Positions 11,538 through 20,576 of a DNA stretch of 64,000 nucleotides are shown piece after piece. Both the position numbers and the translations under genes were made by a program. The DNA is from Gammaproteobacteria bacterium (GTDB lineage: Bacteria > Pseudomonadota > Gammaproteobacteria > Thiotrichales > Thiotrichaceae), in the NCBI GenBank assembly GCA_018822845.1, contig JAHJJD010000120.1:62001-126000 (forward strand), given 5' to 3'. How positions within the stretch are numbered: position 1 is the stretch's first letter; every line of letters starts with the position of its first letter. The notes under the pieces were generated by a model. That model made no database searches. It saw only the letters and a program-made list of their open reading frames with translations, and was not told the DNA's origin.

Positions 11538-12790
11538 TTGAATGCCTCCAGCATACGTCTGAGCAGTTGCATCCCGCTGTCGAAATCGACCCCGGTCATG
11601 TCCAGATTGAACAACATTCCCTGCTGCTTGTGTCCGACCAGGGCTGCTGTCGCCATCACATCGCTCAGCCCGGTGTAATAGAGGTAATCGCGGCGACAAA
11701 CTGTCATCTTGAACTCCTGTTCCGCCACTCGGGTAAAGCCGGTATGACAGTTGAAATTGCCGACATCACTCTTGCCCGCCTTGCCACTGGAATAGCTGGC
11801 GTTTTGATCTTCATACCCCTGATAAAAATGTGGTGGAATCATTTTTTCACCGTTGAACCAGAAATACTCGTAAGCCACCTCCCCGACCTCCAGCCCGTCA
11901 TCCAGATAAATGGAGCCATCATTGGTGCAACGGGTGCCTCGGGAACGCAACAAGTCATCCTCATCCGGTTTGCTGATTTCATCCCAGCAACGGGTAAAGT
12001 TGTCAATCGCCCCCGGCACGGTGAATTTACCGATAGAACGGCTCGTCCACTTGGCATTCAACAGGCGCTCTATCTGCTTGCGGGTGTTATTGCGCAACTG
12101 CTCGGCAATCCGCTCATCAATGTTGCTATCCGCATTGAATCCGGTCAGCTTGAGGCGCTCCAGAATGACGCCCAGATAGCGCGCTGGCACCAGAAAACTG
12201 ATTTCATTCCCGGAAGTGGCGACATTGATGCCAACCACCTGACGCTGCTCATTAACTGTCGGCCCGCCGCTCATACCCGGATTAAGACTGCCCGAAAACA
12301 AAATATTATTGTCATCACCGCTTTTCAGGACACCATTATTGGTTCCGTCGATAATGGCGAACCCCAAATCCAGCGGATTACCGAGAGCGTACAGGTTGGT
12401 GCCTTTCGGTGGCACGTCCGCCAGTTGCAACGGCGTCCCCAGCAACTCATCCGCGCGCAACAACGCAAGGTCATGAATCACATCGACCGCCAGCAATTCC
12501 AGATTGCCCGTTTTTCCTGAAGTGGAACGGTAATCCAGCTCATACTCCTCCGGGTCATTCACAAACGTGCTGACAACATGATAGTTGGTTGCAATGATAT
12601 TCGGTTCCATCACCACAAAACCGGAACCGATGGTGGTCTTTTCTCCACCCAGCTTACTGATGACGCGCACCTGATAAACCGATTTCTCAACATCCTGATA
12701 AATCGAGGATGAAGACGTTTCTGCGCACACCTGACGTGCGACCACCGAAGCCAACAAGACCAGCATAATTTTTAGAATTAAACGGTACAT
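11525..12790 (-). CDS. Secreted trypsin-like serine protease with C-terminal extension
   Basis: 421 residues from ATG 12790. A signal peptide (MYRLILKIMLVLLASVVA, cut after VCA) sends it to the periplasm. The S1 chymotrypsin/DegP-like fold shows all three catalytic residues: His in TNYHVVS, Asp in HDLALLR, Ser in GMSGGP. There is no PDZ domain. Instead about 200 residues with several cysteines follow, which I do not recognise. An in-frame ATG at 12859 would spoil the signal peptide. It overlaps the downstream FHA membrane protein gene, suggesting one envelope function. Protease assignment is firm; the target is unknown. Confidence 0.8.
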   Translation of the reverse strand: MYRLILKIMLVLLASVVARQVCAETSSSSIYQDVEKSVYQVRVISKLGGEKTTIGSGFVVMEPNIIATNYHVVSTFVNDPEEYELDYRSTSGKTGNLELLAVDVIHDLALLRADELLGTPLQLADVPPKGTNLYALGNPLDLGFAIIDGTNNGVLKSGDDNNILFSGSLNPGMSGGPTVNEQRQVVGINVATSGNEISFLVPARYLGVILERLKLTGFNADSNIDERIAEQLRNNTRKQIERLLNAKWTSRSIGKFTVPGAIDNFTRCWDEISKPDEDDLLRSRGTRCTNDGSIYLDDGLEVGEVAYEYFWFNGEKMIPPHFYQGYEDQNASYSSGKAGKSDVGNFNCHTGFTRVAEQEFKMTVCRRDYLYYTGLSDVMATAALVGHKQQGMLFNLDMTGVDFDSGMQLLRRMLEAFKWQK

Positions 12791-12889
12791 TCCCTGTTTT
12801 CCCGCTTTTAAAGCTTGTTTCGTAATTTTAAAAAATGAGCAGGCGAACCCAACCCCCATTCTAAGCCATTTTGCCCTGAGAGATTTACA

Positions 12890-14170
12890 TTATAGGCTAG
12901 CAAAAACCTCTGCCGCAATGGAGATGGTTTCCGCCAGATCTGCCTCTGTATGCGCCATGGAAACGAACCCTGCCTCATAGGCGGACGGTGCCAGATAAAC
13001 GCCGCGATCCAGCATGCCATGGAAGAAATGGTTAAACTGCCCGATATTGCAAGCAGTCACCTGCTGATAGGTATCGATGCGTTTTTCTGTGGTGAAGAAC
13101 AGCCCGAACATGCCGCCAACCTGTTGCGTAATGAAAGGCACGCCAGCCGCATCTGCCGCCTGCTGCACACCGTTCACGAAGGTCGTGGTCTTGGCCGTCA
13201 GCTCGTCGTAGAAACCGGCACGGGAAACAATTTCCAGCATTTTCAGCCCGGCAGTCATCGCAATCGGGTTGCCGGATAAGGTACCAGCCTGATACACCGG
13301 CCCCAGCGGGGAAAGCTGCTGCATGATGTCGCGGCGACCACCAAAGGCACCGACTGGCATACCGCCACCGATGATTTTGCCCAGCGTGGTCAGGTCAGGT
13401 TTCACATTGTAAAGCGCCTGCACGCCACCCAAAGCCACGCGAAAACCGGTCATGACTTCATCGAAAATCAGCACTGCACCCGACTGGTCACACACTTCGC
13501 GCAAGGTTTCGAGGAAACCCGCCACCGGCGGAATGCAGTTCATGTTGCCGGAAACCGGCTCGACGATGATGCAGGCGATTTCATGCCCGCGTGCCGCGAA
13601 CACTTCGCGTACCTGTGCGCTGTTGTTGTAATCCAGCGTCAGGGTGTATTGCGCCAGTTCCGCCGGAACGCCGGGTGAACTCGGCTGACCGAACGTCAAT
13701 GCGCCGGAACCGGCTTTCACCAGCAGCGAATCGCCATGCCCGTGATAACCACCTTCGAACTTGACCATGTAGTTGCGGCCAGTAAAACCGCGCGCCAGGC
13801 GGATGGCGGACATGGTGGCTTCCGTGCCGGAACTGGTCATGCGCACCATTTCGATGGAAGGCATGATCTTGCAGATTTTTTCCGCCATGGTGATTTCGAT
13901 TTCGGTCGGCGCACCGTAGCTCAAACCATCGACTGCCGCTGCCTGTACTGCCGCCACCACTTCCGGATGCGCGTGCCCGGCCACCATCGGCCCCCAGGAA
14001 CCCACGTAGTCGATCAGGCGATTACCATCCGCATCCCACATGTACGCGCCTTGCGCACGAGCAATGAACCGTGGCGTCCCCCCCACACTGCGGAAAGCAC
14101 GAACGGGAGAATTGACGCCCCCAGGGATGGAGTGTTTGGCTTGCTCGAAGAGGGCTTCAGATCGGGTCAC
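12890..14170 (-). CDS. hemL: Glutamate-1-semialdehyde 2,1-aminomutase
   Basis: PLP enzyme that turns glutamate-1-semialdehyde into 5-aminolevulinate, the committed precursor of tetrapyrroles in the C5 pathway. 426 residues. [13 protein letters not shown] at the N-terminus, FDEVMTGFR (cofactor aspartate) and the Schiff-base lysine in [15 protein letters not shown] are all there. It supplies the pathway continued by hemC and hemD at 29018-30719 and, further on, the corrin branch. It stands alone between thiE and the protease gene on the minus strand. Confidence 0.96.
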   Translation of the reverse strand: MTRSEALFEQAKHSIPGGVNSPVRAFRSVGGTPRFIARAQGAYMWDADGNRLIDYVGSWGPMVAGHAHPEVVAAVQAAAVDGLSYGAPTEIEITMAEKICKIMPSIEMVRMTSSGTEATMSAIRLARGFTGRNYMVKFEGGYHGHGDSLLVKAGSGALTFGQPSSPGVPAELAQYTLTLDYNNSAQVREVFAARGHEIACIIVEPVSGNMNCIPPVAGFLETLREVCDQSGAVLIFDEVMTGFRVALGGVQALYNVKPDLTTLGKIIGGGMPVGAFGGRRDIMQQLSPLGPVYQAGTLSGNPIAMTAGLKMLEIVSRAGFYDELTAKTTTFVNGVQQAADAAGVPFITQQVGGMFGLFFTTEKRIDTYQQVTACNIGQFNHFFHGMLDRGVYLAPSAYEAGFVSMAHTEADLAETISIAAEVFASL

Positions 14171-14256
14171 GGCGAGATCCTTGGGAATATATTAAGAATT
14201 GCTTATTTTCAGTTACCCTGCCCATATTGTCCAGCAAGGCAGAAAAAAAGCTGCAT

Positions 14257-14880
14257 TTATCTGAAAAATTTCTCAAAAAGCTGCTGGTAGTGCTGTGCCT
14301 GCAAACGGATGTCGGAACTGCCGAATACATCGGTAATCACAGCCAGCATATCCGCACCGTTTTCCAGCAATAGCGGCGCAGTCTCCAGCGTAATGCCACC
14401 AATCGCACACACGGGCGTGGAGAATTTGCTTTTGGCTTCTGCCAATAACGTCGGCATTGCCTGTACTGCCTGCGGTTTGGTCGGGGACGGAAAAAAACTG
14501 CCAAACGCCACATAATCCGCCCCCTGCCCGGCAGCCTCCAACGCCAGTTCCAGCCGGTTGTAGCAGGAAACGCCAATGATGGAACCCTTGCCCAGATAAT
14601 CGCGGGCTGCAACCAGTGCGGCATCTTCCCTGCCGACATGCACACCATCCGCCCCCATGCTTTTCGCCAGCACTACATCATCGTTGATAACCAGCAGGGC
14701 ATTGTGTTGGTGGCAGAGGCTGCGCAAAGCGCCTGCATCCTGCAACCTGCGTTCCGTTTCATCCGTCTTGTCGCGGAACTGCACGATAGCGGCACCGCCG
14801 AGCAAAGCCTGCTCGACTTTCGCCAGCAGCACATCGCCCACAGAACCGTCGGTGATGACGTAAAGACCTCGCATAGTCAT
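14257..14880 (-). CDS. thiE: Thiamine-phosphate synthase
   Basis: Joins the pyrimidine (HMP-PP) and thiazole (THZ-P) halves to thiamine phosphate. 207 residues, a TIM barrel. GLYVITDG, the QFRDKT phosphate/pyrimidine-binding strand, GADGVHVGRED and FGSFFPSPTKP are family motifs. Three in-frame ATGs lie at 14886, 14880 and 14874; AAGGA sits nine bases before 14880, so that is chosen. Upstream of hemL in the same direction, with an 86-base gap. The thiamine phosphate product feeds ThDP enzymes such as tkt. Confidence 0.93.
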   Translation of the reverse strand: MTMRGLYVITDGSVGDVLLAKVEQALLGGAAIVQFRDKTDETERRLQDAGALRSLCHQHNALLVINDDVVLAKSMGADGVHVGREDAALVAARDYLGKGSIIGVSCYNRLELALEAAGQGADYVAFGSFFPSPTKPQAVQAMPTLLAEAKSKFSTPVCAIGGITLETAPLLLENGADMLAVITDVFGSSDIRLQAQHYQQLFEKFFR

Positions 14881-14909
14881 TATCATGGATCCTTGATGTG
14901 GTTTCCGGG

Positions 14910-15209
14910 TCAGTTATCCAACTGACGTTCAACGTCCATGCCCTGGTGCAGGATACGGATAACTTCAACACATTCGGCCATACCGACACGGTAAAAAATT
15001 CGGTGAGAGCCTACTGCATGGCTCCGATAGCCTGCGCGGACATGATCCATAGCTCGGCCAGCCAACGGGTTTTCAGCCAGAAAGTCGAAGGCATCCAGCA
15101 GCTTTTCACCGTACTGTTCTGCTTTGACTTGCCCCCACGTTGTGAAGCCATAGCGCCAGATTTCTCGCAAGTCTTCCAGCGCCAAAGGGGAAAGGGAGTA
15201 CTGGGGCAT
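14910..15209 (-). CDS. parE: ParE-family toxin
   Basis: 99 residues of the RelE/ParE fold: YSLSPLALEDLREIW start, middle AGRAMDHVRAGYRS and the C-terminal HRIFYRV strand followed by VIRILHQGMD. ParE toxins poison DNA gyrase; RelE relatives cut mRNA. The sequence fits ParE better because of the upstream partner. ATG 15209 overlaps the antitoxin stop in TGATG; a GTG three bases further up is less likely. Chromosomal pair wedged between thiE and the cus genes. Confidence 0.88.
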   Translation of the reverse strand: MPQYSLSPLALEDLREIWRYGFTTWGQVKAEQYGEKLLDAFDFLAENPLAGRAMDHVRAGYRSHAVGSHRIFYRVGMAECVEVIRILHQGMDVERQLDN

Positions 15210-15457
15210 CACTTGTTTCCCAATTCCGCATGCATTTCGCGTTTGAAAGCGTCACGATCGAAGGGTTGAGGCTGGCCACTGTCTTCACCGGCAAGCAACG
15301 CCTCCCGCAAGCGTTGCAGACGCAGCTCCTGCTCTTCAAGCAAGCGTAAGCCAGCACGGACAACTTCACTCACGGAATGGTAATGCCCTGTGCTTACCAT
15401 TCGATCGACAAAGGATTCCAGGTTCCCGCTCAGTGATATGGAAGTATTTCTAGACAC
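15209..15457 (-). CDS. parD: ParD-family antitoxin (ribbon-helix-helix)
   Basis: 82 residues. The N-terminal MSRNTSISLSGNLESFVDRM strand and helix, then SVSEVVRAGLRLLEEQE, are the ribbon-helix-helix DNA-binding dimer typical of ParD/CopG antitoxins. The C-terminal tail (FDRDAFKREMHAELG) is the part that wraps the toxin. It is first in the parDE pair and presumably represses its own promoter, which must lie in the 78 bases before the cusA end. Confidence 0.88.
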   Translation of the reverse strand: MSRNTSISLSGNLESFVDRMVSTGHYHSVSEVVRAGLRLLEEQELRLQRLREALLAGEDSGQPQPFDRDAFKREMHAELGNK

Positions 15458-15535
15458 CGCCGATTCCTCTTCCGGTTAGAATACGCTTCATGTTACCAAA
15501 AATTGGTACTACCTTGCACCCCCATTATCCTCCAA

Positions 15536-18500
15536 TCAATTTGCACGGCGGCGCTTCCAGAGCAGGTAGATGGCAGGCATCACCAGCAATGACAGCAACG
15601 GCGCGGTAATCATGCCACCGACCATCGGCGCGGCAATCCGCTGCATCACATCGGAACCGGTTCCGCCGCCAAACATGATGGGAACCAGACCCGCCACGAT
15701 CACGGCCACCGTCATTGCTTTGGGGCGCACGCGCATCACCGCGCCCTCGAAAATGGCATCCCGCAAATCTGCCAGTGTCAGCTTGCCATCAGCCTGATGC
15801 CGCTTCCACGCATTGTCGAGGTACACCAGCATGATCACGCCGAATTCCGCCGCCACACCTGCCAACGCGATGAAACCGACCGCCACTGCCACCGAGAAGT
15901 TGAAACCCAGCCACCACACAAACCAGATGCCGCCCGCCAGCGCGAACGGCAGCGATAGCATCACCACCAGTGCTTCCATGATGTTGCGGAAGATCAGATA
16001 CAGCAGCACGAAAATGATCAGCAAGGTAGCAGGCACGGCCAGTAACAGCTTGTCCTTGACCCGCAGCAAATATTCGTACTGCCCTGCCCAGACGATGCTG
16101 TAACCAGCGGGCAGCTTGATTTCCTCAGCCACTTTAGCCTGCGCCGCCTTCAGATAGGAACCGAGATCAACGCCGCGTATGTCGACGAACGTCCAGCCAT
16201 TCAGCCGCGCATTCTCGGTCTTGATCATCGGCGGGCCTTCCGTCACTTTGATGTCGGCGACCTTGCCCAGCGGAATCTGTGCGCCGGAGGGCGTTACCAG
16301 TGGCAATTCCTTCAGTTTGTCGATGTCGTCACGCAGGTAACGCGGGTAGCGCAGGTTAACCGGGTAACGTTCCAGCCCTTCCACCGTTTGGGTAACGTTG
16401 GTTCCACCAACCGCTGAACTGATCAGGGTCTGGATGTCGGCGATGTTGAGGCCGTAACGCGCCGCCGCTTCGCGGTTGGGGGTGATGTCGATGTAGCGCC
16501 CGCCGGAAACGCGCTCGGAAATGACCGAAGCGGTGCCCTCCACACTTTTAAGCACGCTTTCCAGTTGCCCGCCGATCTGTTCGATCTGTTTGAGGTCGGG
16601 GCCGGAAACTTTCACCCCGACCGGGGTCTTGATGCCGGTGGCGAGCATGTCGATGCGGGTTTTGATCGGCTGCACCCAGGCGTTGGTGAGGCCGGGAAAT
16701 TTCACCGTCTTGTCCAGTTCCGCAATCAGTTTTTCCAGCGTCATGCCCTCGCGCCATTCCGACTTGGGCTTGAGCAGGATGGTGGTTTCCAGCATGGTCA
16801 GCGGTGCTGGGTCGGTGGCGGTTTCGGCGCGCCCAACCTTGCCGAACACGCGCTCGACTTCCGGCAGCGTCTTGATCAGGCGGTCGGTTTGCATCAGCAA
16901 TTCCTGCGCCTTGCCGATGGAAACGCCCGGCAGTGTGGTCGGCATGTACAGCAGGTCGCCTTCCTCCAGTTCCGGCATGAATTCGGAACCGATGTGTTGC
17001 AGCGGGTAATACGCCGAAGCGGTCAGCAGCAGTGCGACCAGCAGGGTCAACCACGGTTTCCACAGACAGGTGCGCAGCAGCGGGCGGTAAGCCCAGATCA
17101 GCACGCGGGTGAGCGGATTACTGCTTTCCTTCGGCAGCTTGCCACGGATGAAATAGCCCATCAGCACCGGAATCAGCGTGACTGAAAGCCCTGCCGCAGC
17201 TGCCATCGCATAGGTTTTGGTGAACGCCAACGGGGCGAACAGGCGGCCTTCCTGTGCTTCCAGTGCGAATACCGGAATGAAGCTGAGGGTGATGATCAGC
17301 AGGGAAAAGAACAGCGCGGGGCCAACCTCGCTGGCAGCTTCAGTGATGATTTCCCAGTGATCGCGGGCCTCACCCTCCCTCTCCAAATGCTTGTGCGCAT
17401 TCTCGATCATCACAATTGCCGCATCCACCATCGCACCGATGGCAATCGCAATGCCGCCTAGCGACATGATGTTGGCGTTAATGCCTTGCTGGTGCATGAC
17501 GATGAAAGCAGCCAGTACGCCCAGCGGCAGGCTGACAATCGCGACGAAGGCCGAACGCAGGTGGAACAGGAACAGCAGGCACACCAGCGCCACCACCGCG
17601 AATTCTTCCAGCAGCTTGTGGCTGAGGTTTTCGACGGCGCGGTTGATCAGGCCGGAACGGTCGTAGGTAGGGATGATTTCCACACCTTCCGGCAAGCCCT
17701 TTTTCAGCTCTTCCAGTTTCAGCTTGACGTTCTGGATGACTTCGCGGGCATTTTCACCGTAACGCATCACCACAATGCCACCAACCACCTCACCTTCGCC
17801 ATCCAGTTCAGCAATGCCCCTGCGCATTTGCGGGCCGATGCGCACGCTGGCGATGTCGCGTAGCAGGATGGGTGTACCGCTTTCCTTGCTGACCATCAGC
17901 GGAATGGTTTCGATGTCCTCAACCTTGCTCAGGTAGCCTTTGGAACGCACCATGTATTCGGCTTCGCCCAGCTCCAGCACCGAGCCGCCCGCCTCCTGAT
18001 TGCCGTTCTGGATGGCCATTTTGACTTCGCCCAGCGTCAGGCCGTAAGCACGCAAGCGTTGCGGTTCAACCACCACCTGATACTGCTTGACCATGCCGCC
18101 GACCGTGGCGATTTCGGATACGCCCGACACGGTTTGCAGTTCGTACTTGAGGAACCAGTCCTGCAAACTGCGTAATTGCGCAATATCGTGCTTGCCGGTT
18201 TTGTCGACCAGAGCGTATTCGTACACCCAGCCAACCCCGGTGGCGTCCGGCCCCAGACGCGGTTCAACCCCGGCGGGAAGCTGGCTGGCGGCCTGACTCA
18301 GGTATTCCAGCACCCGCGAACGCGCCCAGTAGATGTCGGTACCATCCTCAAACAGCACGTACACATAGGAATCACCGAACATGGAATAGCCACGCACCAC
18401 AGTACTTTTCGGCACAGACAGCATGGTGGTGGTCAGCGGGTAAGTAATCTGGTCTTCCACCACCTGCGGAGCCTGCCCCGGATAGCTGGTCTTGATGATC

Positions 18501-18640
18501 ACCTGCACATCCGACAGGTCAGGAATCGCATCCAGCGGCGTGCGCAGGGCAGAAACCACGCCCCAGGCCGCCAACAGCAGCGTCGCCATCAGCACCAGCA
18601 GGCGGTTGCGGATGGACGCGCGAATAATGGTTGTTAACAT
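15536..18640 (-). CDS. cusA: Cu(I)/Ag(I) efflux RND pump, CusA type
   Basis: Inner-membrane proton-driven pump of the heavy-metal RND family, 1034 residues, the full family length. It has TM1 near the N-terminus, two large periplasmic loops and two sets of TM helices. The TM4 motif [18 protein letters not shown] is that of CusA (Cu/Ag) rather than the DFG-type motif of zinc/cobalt pumps. [19 protein letters not shown] closes TM10-11. It follows the adaptor cusB by 100 bases. No outer-membrane cusC partner is adjacent. Confidence 0.93.
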   Translation of the reverse strand: MLTTIIRASIRNRLLVLMATLLLAAWGVVSALRTPLDAIPDLSDVQVIIKTSYPGQAPQVVEDQITYPLTTTMLSVPKSTVVRGYSMFGDSYVYVLFEDGTDIYWARSRVLEYLSQAASQLPAGVEPRLGPDATGVGWVYEYALVDKTGKHDIAQLRSLQDWFLKYELQTVSGVSEIATVGGMVKQYQVVVEPQRLRAYGLTLGEVKMAIQNGNQEAGGSVLELGEAEYMVRSKGYLSKVEDIETIPLMVSKESGTPILLRDIASVRIGPQMRRGIAELDGEGEVVGGIVVMRYGENAREVIQNVKLKLEELKKGLPEGVEIIPTYDRSGLINRAVENLSHKLLEEFAVVALVCLLFLFHLRSAFVAIVSLPLGVLAAFIVMHQQGINANIMSLGGIAIAIGAMVDAAIVMIENAHKHLEREGEARDHWEIITEAASEVGPALFFSLLIITLSFIPVFALEAQEGRLFAPLAFTKTYAMAAAAGLSVTLIPVLMGYFIRGKLPKESSNPLTRVLIWAYRPLLRTCLWKPWLTLLVALLLTASAYYPLQHIGSEFMPELEEGDLLYMPTTLPGVSIGKAQELLMQTDRLIKTLPEVERVFGKVGRAETATDPAPLTMLETTILLKPKSEWREGMTLEKLIAELDKTVKFPGLTNAWVQPIKTRIDMLATGIKTPVGVKVSGPDLKQIEQIGGQLESVLKSVEGTASVISERVSGGRYIDITPNREAAARYGLNIADIQTLISSAVGGTNVTQTVEGLERYPVNLRYPRYLRDDIDKLKELPLVTPSGAQIPLGKVADIKVTEGPPMIKTENARLNGWTFVDIRGVDLGSYLKAAQAKVAEEIKLPAGYSIVWAGQYEYLLRVKDKLLLAVPATLLIIFVLLYLIFRNIMEALVVMLSLPFALAGGIWFVWWLGFNFSVAVAVGFIALAGVAAEFGVIMLVYLDNAWKRHQADGKLTLADLRDAIFEGAVMRVRPKAMTVAVIVAGLVPIMFGGGTGSDVMQRIAAPMVGGMITAPLLSLLVMPAIYLLWKRRRAN

Positions 18641-18663
18641 AATGTTCTCCTTTCCCCGGTCAA

Positions 18664-18727
18664 GAGGGCGTATGCAATACGCCCCTACAGGGGACGATCT
18701 TCGTAGGGGCGTATTGCATACGCCCTT
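18664..18727. repeat. GTAGGGGCG composite palindrome between cusB and cusA
   Basis: Two arms (18664-18688 and about 18703-18727) are inverted copies, and each arm is itself a hairpin around GCGTATGCAATACGC. The outer ends read AGGGCG and the inner ends CCCCTAC/GTAGGGG. Same design as 60198-60256 but with a different core. It lies in the intergenic space of the cus operon and could form a transcript hairpin lowering cusA relative to cusB. Confidence 0.8.
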
Positions 18728-18739
18728 CCCCTTCTTCCA

Positions 18740-19993
18740 TTATTCCGCGCCCATGCGGCGGAAACTGGCTTGCAGGTTGCTTTCGGAGTCGAGCAGGAAC
18801 TGGCCGGAAACCACGATTTCATCGCCCGCGTTCAGCCCGCCCAGCACTTCCACATAATCGCCAGAGCTGAGGCCGGTTTTGATGTCGACCGGGGAATACT
18901 CGCCTTCGCCGCTGACTTTCACCACCCGCGCGCCGTCGGCGGTAGGAATCACGGCTTCTTGCGGAATCGCCAGCGCCTTGCGGGTTTCATCATAGATACG
19001 CACGTCGACGAACATATTGGGCTTGAGTTTGGCGTCCTGCATGGCGAATTTGATGCGTGCCTTGAGGGTGCGGGTCTGACCGACCAGATCAGGGTAAATG
19101 TAGTCGACCCTGCCTTCCCAAGCATGACCGGGAAGCGCATCGGTGCGGATTTCGGCCATATTGCCGACTTTCACCGCATCCATTTGCTGGTCGAACACAT
19201 CCACCAGCACCCACACGGAATCAAGGTTGGTAATGGTGTACAACTCGGTTTCGGGGGCGATATACATGCCTTCACGCGCACCGATGTTGGTAATCACACC
19301 ATCCTGCGGAGCCAGTACCGGAATGCGGCGAATCGCTTCATTACTGTTGCGCAGTTTGCCGATGAGGCTTTCCGGCACATCCAGCAGACGCAGCTTGTTT
19401 TCAGCGGAAGCAAACAGGGATTTCTGCCCCGCCTCTGACATCAGGTGGGCGGTGCGTTTGGCGACCAACAATTCATTTTGCGCATCAAGGATGTCGGGGG
19501 AATAGTATTCCAGCAGTACCTCTCCCTTTTTCACCTGATCGCCAGCGGCGCGGGCGTTGAGGACTTCTACCCAGCCCTTGGCGCGGGCATGGACGTGTTC
19601 CAGCGCATCTTCGTTGTAGTTGATGTAACCAACCGTGTTGGTAATACGCGCCATACGCCGTTCGCCCACCTGGGCGGTGCGGATGCCCATGCTCTGCGCG
19701 GTGCTGGCGTTGACCTTGACGGCGGGAATATCGCCTGCCGAACTGGCGCTGATTTCCTGCTTGACCAGATCCATGCCGCAGATGGGGCAGGTTCCCGGCT
19801 CACCCTGGCGGATTTGCGGGTGCATCGGGCAGATGTAGGTCGGGTCGGCGTGTTTCGCAGCGTGCTCTGCTTTGGAATCCAGCATCGCCTCCACTTTGGT
19901 TTCGGAAGGCTTGGGGGTCTGGCTGGAGTCTTCCGCCAGTGCATTTGTGCTGAACAGCATTACGCCCAGCACTACGGATAAAACGGTTTTCAT
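18740..19993 (-). CDS. cusB: CusB-type periplasmic adaptor with heavy-metal-binding domain
   Basis: Membrane-fusion protein linking the CusA pump to an outer-membrane channel. 417 residues. Signal peptide ending ALA-ED. A heavy-metal-binding domain (residues about 50-75) has YICPMHPQI and GTCPICGMDL, with Cys, Met and His ligands. It is followed by barrel-sandwich, alpha-hairpin and beta-barrel regions (AQVGERRMAR to VVSGQFLLDSE). It receives Cu(I)/Ag(I) in the periplasm. First of the pump genes, preceded by the small Cys/His protein gene. Confidence 0.92.
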   Translation of the reverse strand: MKTVLSVVLGVMLFSTNALAEDSSQTPKPSETKVEAMLDSKAEHAAKHADPTYICPMHPQIRQGEPGTCPICGMDLVKQEISASSAGDIPAVKVNASTAQSMGIRTAQVGERRMARITNTVGYINYNEDALEHVHARAKGWVEVLNARAAGDQVKKGEVLLEYYSPDILDAQNELLVAKRTAHLMSEAGQKSLFASAENKLRLLDVPESLIGKLRNSNEAIRRIPVLAPQDGVITNIGAREGMYIAPETELYTITNLDSVWVLVDVFDQQMDAVKVGNMAEIRTDALPGHAWEGRVDYIYPDLVGQTRTLKARIKFAMQDAKLKPNMFVDVRIYDETRKALAIPQEAVIPTADGARVVKVSGEGEYSPVDIKTGLSSGDYVEVLGGLNAGDEIVVSGQFLLDSESNLQASFRRMGAE

Positions 19994-20020
19994 GATGTAC
20001 CTGTCGCTCTTGCAATCTTC

Positions 20021-20053
20021 ACCTCCCCCTTGGCAAAAGGGGGAACGAGGGGG
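20021..20053. repeat. C-rich/G-rich hairpin upstream of cusB
   Basis: CCTCCCCCTT pairs with AAGGGGG around GGCA, followed by a second G-rich block (GAGGGGGA). It resembles the C/G-rich repeats at 10543 and 51751. It lies between the Cys/His protein gene and cusB. Confidence 0.5.
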
Positions 20054-20078
20054 ATTTCGGGCGCAAGCCCGCTACAAG

Positions 20079-20471
20079 TCAGGCAATCGGTGGGCGAATG
20101 ATGGTTTCGTGGCGCTCGGCCAGCGGGGCGGGAATGGAAATTTCCGGCGCAAAATGCGGCGTAGGTTGCAACAGCGGCAATTCCGGCAGGCTCAATACAA
20201 ACTGGCTATGCTGGAACTGGTCGCACTGGCAGTTATCCCCACTAGCCGCCTGCTCACTGAGCGGAGTCGAAGTGTGGTCACTGAGCGGAGTCGAAGTGTG
20301 GTCACTGAGCGGAGTCGAAGTGCTGAGCGGAGTCGAAGCGTGCTGACAGTGTTGTTCTGGCATGGCTTGCGACTGCTGCACTTTCTGCATATGACAGCAA
20401 ACGGTACTCGCCGACCAGACCGGCAAGGCAACCATGAGCAGGATCAACAATGTCACTAAACGATTTCGCAT
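20079..20471 (-). CDS. Small secreted Cys/His protein with in-frame repeat insert
   Basis: 130 residues, function unknown. It begins with a signal peptide (MRNRLVTLLILLMVALPVWS), then VCCHMQKVQQ and EQHCQHA, a cluster of metal-ligand residues. The middle is STPLSDHT repeated, encoded by four copies of a 16-base DNA repeat. CQCDQFQHSQF and a proline-rich tail follow. Its place directly before cusB and its ligand content suggest a periplasmic copper-handling or sensing role, but I know no named family for it. Removing the repeats would leave a normal 100-residue small protein of the kind often found by copper efflux genes. Confidence 0.65.
   Translation of the reverse strand: MRNRLVTLLILLMVALPVWSASTVCCHMQKVQQSQAMPEQHCQHASTPLSTSTPLSDHTSTPLSDHTSTPLSEQAASGDNCQCDQFQHSQFVLSLPELPLLQPTPHFAPEISIPAPLAERHETIIRPPIA
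20257..20338. repeat. Four direct copies of CTGAGCGGAGTCGAAG
   Basis: Copies start at 20257, 20281, 20305 and 20323 (spacing 24, 24, 18). All spacings are multiples of three, so the reading frame of the minus-strand gene is kept. The unit is short and intergenic-type in many genomes. Spacers are 8, 8 and 2 bases, far too short for a CRISPR. Confidence 0.9.
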
Positions 20472-20509
20472 GCACGCATTCTAGCAGCTAAAGATTTCAG
20501 AAAACATAC

Positions 20510-20538
20510 GCATGCATGCGCATTCATTCCCGTATAAT
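20510..20538 (+). promoter_or_regulatory. Possible phaC promoter
   Basis: A perfect -10 hexamer TATAAT at 20533-20538 lies 39 bases before the phaC start. The -35 position (20510-20515) is poor, so an activator or a weak promoter is likely. Overlapping palindromic GCATGCATGCGC at 20509-20520 could be an operator. Confidence 0.4.
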
Positions 20539-20576
20539 TTCCCCAACCACCAAGAAAATACCACCAGGAGACAATA

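Noticed and set aside
20257-20338. Possible CRISPR array
   Set aside because: Repeats are only 16 bases with 2-8-base gaps and lie within a protein gene; no cas genes are near.
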